64,000 bases of DNA from Ruficoccus sp. ZRK36 (GTDB lineage Bacteria; Verrucomicrobiota; Verrucomicrobiia; Opitutales; Cerasicoccaceae), in the NCBI RefSeq assembly GCF_019603315.1, contig NZ_CP080649.1:1689501-1753500 (forward strand). The letters are read 5' to 3'. Each line of letters opens with the position of its first letter. Position 1 is the stretch's first letter. The notes under the pieces were generated by a model, which was not told where the DNA came from, made no database searches, and saw nothing but the letters and a program-made list of their open reading frames with translations. Of this stretch, positions 17,302 through 23,275 are shown one piece after another. The position numbers were made by a program, and so were the translations under genes.

Positions 17302-17814
17302 ATGAAAAATATGTTCAAAGACGAACCAAAAACAAGCAACGATTGGTTTCAGCTTAGCCTGACATCCGATACACCACAAAAGGCAGTTTTAAGCTATGGA
17401 GGTACGGAGATCGCATCCGCTGAATGCAAGATTAAATATCTTCTGGTGGCTCTTGGTGAAGGGCCTCGTGAATTTCATGATTTATCTCATAATCAGTATT
17501 ATTTTTACGATACCCATTTGCCGATATCCTCATTCTACGCATGTATTATTGCGGATCTGCTAAGCACTTTGAGCGTATTTTGCATGATGGATCATCGCCA
17601 AAAAATGCTGTATGATGCATGGACGACAAGTGATTTCCTGACGAGATTTAATGGAGGTATGTGCTTGATCAAAAAGAAGTTAAAAGATGAGACTCCTGGC
17701 GGTGTGATGAGTCTATTTAAGGATTTTGATGATCAACGGACTCTTATTTCGTACCGGAACTATCAGATAAATGTAATATACTTGGATTGGGAGAAGGAGC
17801 TTGGTATTTCATGA
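17302..17814 (+). CDS. Unknown protein of the AT-rich module
   Basis: A 170-residue soluble protein with no signal peptide. It has a central hydrophobic, aromatic region (NQYYFYDTHLPISSFYACII) and two or three cysteines. I recognise no domain. It follows the relaxase-like gene by 174 bp of very AT-rich DNA, in the same direction. The ribosome site is weak. Base composition like its neighbour suggests it arrived with it. Confidence 0.55.
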   Translation: MKNMFKDEPKTSNDWFQLSLTSDTPQKAVLSYGGTEIASAECKIKYLLVALGEGPREFHDLSHNQYYFYDTHLPISSFYACIIADLLSTLSVFCMMDHRQKMLYDAWTTSDFLTRFNGGMCLIKKKLKDETPGGVMSLFKDFDDQRTLISYRNYQINVIYLDWEKELGIS

Positions 17815-18466
17815 GGCAATGACTGTGTCCGCAGAGGTCTGTTTGTAAAGAAGGTCTATCTCCGTTCTTAATGATCTCACTGCCAATCAAAGGCACAAGT
17901 GTTCGTTGAGGCATGTCTTCGCTTCGCTTGCGTGTCGCCGTGTCATAGGCACAAGCTTGGTACGTCTCTGTCTTTGCCGTTGACGCTTTTGACGTAGACG
18001 CCTGGGCTTGGGGTTCCGGACTGCATGATCTCTCCCTGCGGTCACTTTTCTTCAAAAAATGTCCGAAATCGATGCTCGGGTGACTCTTTCCCATCGACTG
18101 ATATGCGCTGAAGCGACAAAATAATGAGCATATGATTTCGCTTTCCAATCTGAAAAAGACTATTGGTACGCCCAAGTGACTGAGTGATGCGTATTAATGC
18201 GACTACGTGCAATACTGCAGATTTCATTACGCCTTAACTCAAAAATGAATGAAGTCACTGTTTGCTGATAATCGGTGACTTGTGTGAGTACCCAGGCCCG
18301 TAACCCAATCCCCCATATATTACATGTTTTCCTATTGATGGTGTCTGAGTCCCACGCTTTAGCCCAGTAGTGAAAGAATATGAAATCTGTAAGGATTCTG
18401 AAGGCTTGGAAGGGAGGCAAAGGTGATGATTTTGATGACTTATCTGGGTATCTTGCGATAAGATGC
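17815..18466. other. 650-bp spacer with dispersed repeat copies
   Basis: No gene can be supported. Open frames on the minus strand (to 18175 and to 18420) have no domain and no ribosome site. It holds second copies of two short sequences found left of the relaxase operon: 17906-17939 (28 of 34 positions match 15168-15201) and 18343-18369 (23 of 27 match 14983-15009). Confidence 0.5.
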
Positions 18467-18817
18467 TCAGAAACTGTGATGCCGACCGTTGATTTCTAGA
18501 CCGAGAGAGGGTACCTCTGTGTGACCTAATTCGAAGTCTAATACTTCTATAAGTAGATATGTATCTAGCATATATATTCTTAATGGCATGGGGATGGTCT
18601 CGATTTTAAGTAAGCTATTTATTAGTTTTTTTCCTGGTCGAATCTTATTGTTCAAGACGCGAGATAGCTCTGACCGAGAAACTCCCAGAAAATTTGCAAA
18701 TTCGTAAACTTTCATATTTTGGTCTAATCTCATGTCGTTGATCATTGAACAGAGGTCTTGCGTGATAGATGCTTGATATTCGGCCGGGACAAATTGTTTA
18801 CTCATTCCAAATGACAT
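18467..18817 (-). CDS. XRE/Cro-type repressor
   Basis: A 116-residue protein with a Cro/CI helix-turn-helix at about residues 35-68 (MKVYEFANFLGVSRSELSRVLNNKIRPG). The C-terminal half is short and hydrophobic and may dimerise. The start is ATG 18817; ATG 18805 is an alternative. It is divergent from the frameshifted excisionase-like gene. Two palindromes of the same sequence lie 32 and 72 bp upstream, one over the likely -35 element, so it probably represses itself. The third copy before the relaxase operon suggests control of that operon. Confidence 0.75.
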   Translation of the reverse strand: MSFGMSKQFVPAEYQASITQDLCSMINDMRLDQNMKVYEFANFLGVSRSELSRVLNNKIRPGKKLINSLLKIETIPMPLRIYMLDTYLLIEVLDFELGHTEVPSLGLEINGRHHSF

Positions 18818-18831
18818 AGTTCATTTTAATT

Positions 18832-18837
18832 ATTATA
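18832..18837 (-). promoter_or_regulatory. Probable -10 element of the XRE repressor gene
   Basis: The minus strand reads TATAAT here, a perfect -10 consensus in AT-rich DNA just before the repressor gene. A 17-bp spacer places the -35 region inside the first upstream palindrome (18849-18865). The transcript start would lie only about 8 bases before ATG 18817, giving a very short leader, or about 20 bases before ATG 18805. Confidence 0.5.
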
Positions 18838-18848
18838 TCGAGTAAGAT

Positions 18849-18865
18849 GTGCGGAGAAAACGCAC
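18849..18865. promoter_or_regulatory. Palindromic operator copy 2 (GTGCG-N7-CGCAC)
   Basis: Perfect inverted repeat GTGCG GAGAAAA CGCAC, extended one base each side (T...A). It overlaps the expected -35 region of the repressor promoter, a position suited to autorepression. Confidence 0.65.
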
Positions 18866-18888
18866 AAATACGTAAAATCGGCTGAAGC

Positions 18889-18905
18889 GTGCGGGAAAAG
18901 CGCAC
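18889..18905. promoter_or_regulatory. Palindromic operator copy 3 (GTGCG-N7-CGCAC)
   Basis: Perfect inverted repeat GTGCG GGAAAAG CGCAC. Its centre is 40 bp from that of copy 2, close to four helical turns, so two repressor dimers could bind on the same face of the DNA. Confidence 0.65.
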
Positions 18906-19064
18906 AACATTAAGGTAGGCAGGCTGCCTGCCAATATATTACCGGCCAGATAATATCGCGGTTTCGTATCGTTAACCTCATGATTTTACCCAAATTGCTG
19001 GTATTATAAGATATCGATAGTCTTTTTTTCACTTTCTCCTTTTTTTTGGATCTGGTCGGGCCAT

Positions 19065-19665
19065 ATGAAGGAGGGTGAACCCAGTTACATCACCTTACAG
19101 TCAAGACAGGGATTTGTCGTCTTTGAGGGGGAGTTGTGGGATAAAAATAACGGAAGGCTGTTTTTACGAAGGTGTCTATTTTAACGGCTATGTACCAATA
19201 TGGATTCGCCCACCTGAATCAGGGGAACGATGCCCCTGGACCACGTTATCCCATGGCGGGTTTTATGACTGGATTAGTAGTTTGGGACGACGAACAATTA
19301 TATTTAAGTTTAACCCGGATACGGTGACGGGAACACGACTATTTTGGCTACCGAGTGTCATGTGTGCGTTTCGAGGAGGACGGTGCAAGCAAACTGCGCC
19401 ATATCGTCATGAACTTGATGATCGAAAAGTACTTTTTCCTCCAATACCTCCCAAATTTATTCGTGCCCCTCGGAGGCATCAGCATTGTCCCTGGACGGGA
19501 TTGTCTCAAAGTGGATTTATATCCATTCAAAAGCGTTATGGCCGACGTATCGCGTCACGTATGGATGATTCTAAGGGCAGGGGGACGACCTTAGTTTGGT
19601 TGCCCGAATTAATTCAGGAAATGATGAATGAGGCAGAAAATTTAGGTTATTGGCTCACTGAATAG
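19065..19665 (+). pseudogene. Tandem excisionase-like protein, frameshifted
   Basis: The coding sequence lies in two frames. From ATG 19065 it reads MKEGEPSYITLQSRQGFVVF, continuing to NNGRLF at 19163; then the next frame carries on YEGVYFNGYVPIWIRPP to the stop at 19665. One T fewer in the T5 run at 19161-19165 would restore one frame. The product has two similar units: IRPPESGERCPWTTLSHGGF ... RLFWLP and IRAPRRHQHCPWTGLSQSGF ... TLVWLP. The CPWTGLSxxG core followed by a basic wing resembles the helix-turn-helix of small excisionase or AlpA-like proteins. A GTG start at 19075 would give a 196-residue product without the N-terminus. Confidence 0.6.
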
Positions 19666-19765
19666 TGTGTGTGCGGGCGGCTTTGCGTGGGGTTGGGGCT
19701 GTTTCTGAATGCTCGTTTCGAGTGTGCATATTGACGCCATTGTGTAGGCTGACGGATGTAGTGGT

Positions 19766-19787
19766 GTGGTAACTTTGTGGTAACTTT
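19766..19787. repeat. Tandem 11-bp direct repeat near tRNA-Asp
   Basis: GTGGTAACTTT occurs twice in perfect tandem. It lies 60 bp from the 3' end of tRNA-Asp and 100 bp after the excisionase-like gene. Short direct repeats beside a tRNA 3' end are a usual form of integrase or excisionase arm sites, so this may be part of an old attachment region. No integrase gene remains. Confidence 0.45.
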
Positions 19788-19808
19788 TGCCTGCATGGGT
19801 ATGCAAAA

Positions 19809-19839
19809 AAGCCTGTAAGCGATTTGCTTACAGGCTTTT
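19809..19839 (-). terminator. Bidirectional terminator after tRNA-Asp
   Basis: GCCTGTAAGC (19811-19820) pairs perfectly with GCTTACAGGC (19826-19835) around a 5-base loop. It is flanked by A and T runs, so it can end transcription in both directions. It lies just past the 3' end of tRNA-Asp. Confidence 0.8.
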
Positions 19840-19846
19840 AAAAAAG

Positions 19847-19923
<77 letters not shown>

Positions 19924-20116
19924 TCGAAAGAGGAAAGAGGCCGAAGTTAGTTGATGGGCGCGGTATGTCAAGCGGTCAATTCGCACTTTTTTCAGAAAGG
20001 TTGCTTTTTCTTTTTCGGCATCGGTCTGAATCCAGTATTTATGGGCTCTCCAGTAGGTTTTATGGGAGTAAAGTTCGCAGTTTACGAAGCGTGGGCGGGT
20101 GTCTAGCGTGCCAGAT

Positions 20117-21181
20117 ATGCCGGATCGCCAAAGCCCGGGCCGCCTGGCCGCTATGAAGTCTGCCCACCGGGGGCGGGGGAAAACCGGTGCCCTGGCTATG
20201 GCCTTGGTCGTGCAGGCTATACTGCTGCTGGCGGCGGTCGTGGTGATGGTTGCGGTGCCCTCAGGGCGTAAAGACCCGGCTTTTGTCGCGGGTAAGCGCA
20301 TTAGCCTGCCGCAACGAGAGCTCGACCACCGGGTGGCCCTGAATGAGTTTCAGCAGGCAGCTGGGGTCTCGATGCCTGTGGAGAAGATTTCGGCGGTCTC
20401 GCTACTGGCCGAGGATACGCTGCCGGAACTACCCGAGCTGCCGAGCGATAGCTTCAGCCCCTTCGTGCTGGAAAACCCTGCCCCTGATGCGCAGGCGATG
20501 CTGGGAGAGTCCGGGCTGAGTGCGGCTCTGGAGGGGTTGGGGGGCGGCGTCTCAGAGTTGGACCTATTCGGCGTCCGGGAGGGGGCGGCGCGCTTCGTCA
20601 TTGTGGTGGACACCTCGAACTCCATGTTCGAGCGCCAACGCGATGGCGTGAAGTACCGTTTCGACTTCAGTCTGATAAAAGACGAGATCACCGCGCTCAT
20701 CGCCGGGCTGAGCTCAGATACGCAGTTTGACCTCATCGTCTACGAGGGCGGATCGCTCGCCTGGCAGCCTCAGCTCATGCGGGCCTCCCTCGCAAACAAG
20801 GAGGCCGCTACCGAGTGGCTGAGGGGGCTGAGTGAGAGCCCAGGGGCCTCCATCTCCAGTCGTAGCAGCCCTGGCCCGAAACTTATCGAAGGCGGTGGCA
20901 CCCGGCTCGATACCGCGCTAAAGCAGGCCTTTAGCTTTGCCCCGGAGGTCATCTTTGTCGTTACAGACGGCGAGATCAACCGCTCCGGCAAGACCATTTC
21001 CGAGGAGGAGGTGCTCGATATCATCCGGGAGCTGCAGCGTTCTCTGCCTGAACCGGCCCGTATCCACGTCATCCATTACCAGACGACGGTCAGCAAGCCG
21101 GAAGAGGTGGCCTCCATGCGCGCGATTGCGGGTCGCAACAGTGGGCGCTTTCGGCAGATCGAGGCTGTGCCGGTCGAGTGA
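20117..21181 (+). CDS. Membrane-anchored von Willebrand factor A protein
   Basis: A 354-residue protein from ATG 20117; GTG 20099 and ATG 20153 are other possible starts, and none has a clear ribosome site. One membrane helix near the start (GALAMALVVQAILLLAAVVVMV) is followed by a linker and a vWA domain from about residue 155, with the metal-site motif DTSNS and a later TDGE. vWA domains bind partners through a metal ion. The N-terminal anchor, linker and vWA layout is common in Verrucomicrobia and Planctomycetes. Confidence 0.78.
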   Translation: MPDRQSPGRLAAMKSAHRGRGKTGALAMALVVQAILLLAAVVVMVAVPSGRKDPAFVAGKRISLPQRELDHRVALNEFQQAAGVSMPVEKISAVSLLAEDTLPELPELPSDSFSPFVLENPAPDAQAMLGESGLSAALEGLGGGVSELDLFGVREGAARFVIVVDTSNSMFERQRDGVKYRFDFSLIKDEITALIAGLSSDTQFDLIVYEGGSLAWQPQLMRASLANKEAATEWLRGLSESPGASISSRSSPGPKLIEGGGTRLDTALKQAFSFAPEVIFVVTDGEINRSGKTISEEEVLDIIRELQRSLPEPARIHVIHYQTTVSKPEEVASMRAIAGRNSGRFRQIEAVPVE

Positions 21182-21213
21182 GACCGAGGACGTGGGGCAG
21201 TCTTTGGGCCTTC

Positions 21214-21747
21214 TCAGGGATTTTCGAGTGCTAGTAGAGCGCTTCGCCACAGGTCTGCCTCCCCGGGGTGTCCATGGGCGGAGAGTCCATCGCTAATCGC
21301 GCTATCCGTGGGCTCGGCCACGATATGGCGTGGGTCGCCCGGGAGTTGTGGATCAACGGCCCGTACGAGCCGCCAGCAGGCCCAGGCGCGCCAGCTCTTG
21401 CGGGCAGCGTCACTCCCGCGCACACGGTCAGCCAGGTGCTGGAAATGCACGCGAGGGTTACCGATAAAGACGCCGGTTGGATTGTGAGCGACGATCCATG
21501 CTGTAGCCCTGTAGGGGAGCGGCCACTCCCTCAGGACTGGCTCAGAGCCATCCATCTGCGCGAACAGAGCTCTATCCAGAGCCAGCAGGCTACGGGCTGA
21601 GAGGCCGCGCATCCACAGGGTTTGTGCGTAGCGCAGGGCGACCGGATAAAAGTCGGCACCGGGCGAGGAGCGGTAAGGGGCGAGCGAGCGCCATGACATG
21701 CCAGGATCGGCCTCAGGGAGGTAGGGGCAGGGATCGGGCGTGTCCAT
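21214..21747 (-). CDS. Conserved hypothetical soluble protein
   Basis: A 177-residue protein without signal peptide or membrane segment. Features are MSWRSLAPYRSSPGADFYPV, ALRYAQTLWMRGLSARSLLALDRAL and a Trp-rich middle (SWRAWACWRLVRA). I recall similar hypotheticals in Opitutales but no function. It converges with the vWA gene and is divergent from the acyltransferase gene, with about 40 bp between starts. Confidence 0.65.
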   Translation of the reverse strand: MDTPDPCPYLPEADPGMSWRSLAPYRSSPGADFYPVALRYAQTLWMRGLSARSLLALDRALFAQMDGSEPVLREWPLPYRATAWIVAHNPTGVFIGNPRVHFQHLADRVRGSDAARKSWRAWACWRLVRAVDPQLPGDPRHIVAEPTDSAISDGLSAHGHPGEADLWRSALLALENP

Positions 21748-21789
21748 CGGAGGTAAGGTTTTCGTACGCGGGGATGGCTTGCAACGTCA

Positions 21790-22527
21790 ATGTGCCTGCG
21801 CTTGAATGCCGCCGTATTGGAGACGCCGCAGACACAGAGAAAACGCCGAGAGGCTCAGAATATCCGGGGAAAGGAACGCTTTGCGATCTGGCTGGGCTCC
21901 TGGCTGGTCTGGGCATGGACACGCTCTCTGCGCCTGCATGCGGACGAGCAGACGCGTGCTGTGCTCTCGGAGCGGCTGACCGGTGTGCACATGCTGTGGC
22001 ATAACCGGCTCTTCATGATTTCCGAGGTGGGGCGTCGCTACATGAAGTACCCAGGCCGGAACTTCTATGGCCTGATCAGTGGCAGTAAGGATGGAGCCTG
22101 GCTCTCAGGGATTTTTTCCAAGCTCGATATCGAGCCGATACGGGGCTCCAGTAGTTGGCGAGGGACGGAGGCCCTCCGCGAGATCGTCCGCTTACTGCGG
22201 GACGGGAATGATGTCGGAATCACCCCGGACGGCCCCCGTGGGCCCTGCTACAGTGTGCAGCGTGGCGCACTGGTGGCTGCGCGTAGTGCGGGGGTCGCTA
22301 TCACACTGACTGCGGTCAACCCCGCCCATACCTGGCGCTTGAAGAGCTGGGACCGCTTTTACCTCCCGGTCCCGTTTACTCGGGTCGAGGTGCGCTCGAT
22401 CAAGTTCAAGAATTTCGCTGAGCTGGAACGCGCTGCGGGTGGTGAAGACCCGGCAGCGTATATCCGGCGTCGCCTGCTGGAGCTTTCCGGGATACAGGAG
22501 TCAGAGGCTGACGCGGGGAATGAATGA
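21790..22527 (+). CDS. Lysophospholipid acyltransferase-like protein (DUF374)
   Basis: A 245-residue protein of the DUF374 branch of acyltransferases. The motif MLWHNRLFM stands in for the HxxxxD block, and ITPDGPRGPCYSVQRGALVAAR matches the conserved TPDGPRGP block of this family. These proteins transfer acyl chains in lipid or lipid A synthesis at the inner membrane. The exact substrate cannot be read from sequence. Confidence 0.8.
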   Translation: MCLRLNAAVLETPQTQRKRREAQNIRGKERFAIWLGSWLVWAWTRSLRLHADEQTRAVLSERLTGVHMLWHNRLFMISEVGRRYMKYPGRNFYGLISGSKDGAWLSGIFSKLDIEPIRGSSSWRGTEALREIVRLLRDGNDVGITPDGPRGPCYSVQRGALVAARSAGVAITLTAVNPAHTWRLKSWDRFYLPVPFTRVEVRSIKFKNFAELERAAGGEDPAAYIRRRLLELSGIQESEADAGNE

Positions 22528-22726
22528 CGCGTGCCGAGGCTCTGAGCTATAAGCCGGCGACGGCTCTACTGGCTTCTCGAAGAAGGTAACAGTAATACTG
22601 GCCAGACGGGAACGATATCCCAGTCTGTCGGTACAAGCGTCTCTGCCCAAAGAACACAGCAACCGGTCGGGCTGCGTACAGCCGTTAACCCGGTTTGAGG
22701 CGTTGCTAAGGGCAGCAGAGGCGAGC

Positions 22727-23125
22727 TTAGAAAGTCGGCGAAGAGACGGAGGTGCCGCCTGCAGCTACGGTGAGGTTTTCACCTTCGGCCCAGATTTCAT
22801 CATTGATGACGAATTTGAAGACGACGCCTTCCTTGGCGCTTGCCGTCGACCAGGTCCAGTCACCATCCACACAATCCATGAGGAGGCCCTTGTCCCAGTC
22901 GAGACCGCCACCTTCACCGCGGATGTAAAGGTTGTTACCCCAGCCGATGTCGACCTTTGCGATCACCGTGGTGAGAGGGGAGGCAGCCTTTTTAACCGTC
23001 TTCTTGGCAGCGACTTTCTTGGCAACTTTCTTTGCAACCGTTTTCTTTACTGCCGTCTTTTTAACAGCGGTCTTCTTCACGGCGGCTTTCTTCACAGCCT
23101 TCTTTGCAGCTTTTTTTGTAGCCAT
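22727..23125 (-). CDS. Lys/Ala-tailed protein with a carbohydrate-binding-like domain
   Basis: A 132-residue protein in two parts. Residues 1-46 are a repeat of AKK/VKK/TAVKK units, like histone H1-type tails of bacteria, which bind nucleic acid or polyanions. Residues 50-125 (DIGWGNNLYIRGEGGGLDWD, then MDCVDGDWTWS and FKFVINDEIWAEGENLTV) resemble starch-binding or CBM48-type early-set domains. The combination is uncommon. It may bind a polysaccharide or work at the nucleoid; I cannot tell which. Confidence 0.7.
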   Translation of the reverse strand: MATKKAAKKAVKKAAVKKTAVKKTAVKKTVAKKVAKKVAAKKTVKKAASPLTTVIAKVDIGWGNNLYIRGEGGGLDWDKGLLMDCVDGDWTWSTASAKEGVVFKFVINDEIWAEGENLTVAAGGTSVSSPTF

Positions 23126-23275
23126 AGTTTTGTCAGTTTAGATTGAGGGGCAGTCCCTAACCCTTAGCACATGAGTGGGTGACTGCAAGTCGATTCCCTA
23201 ACCGTCTTATCATCGTGACGCACGATGTGCATGTATTAGCGGGCTGTATCCAAAAAAAACTATTTTGGACGTTAG

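Noticed and set aside
17744-18175. 143-codon minus-strand frame
   Set aside because: Overlaps the end of the 170-residue gene on the other strand, has no ribosome site, and carries a dispersed repeat copy.
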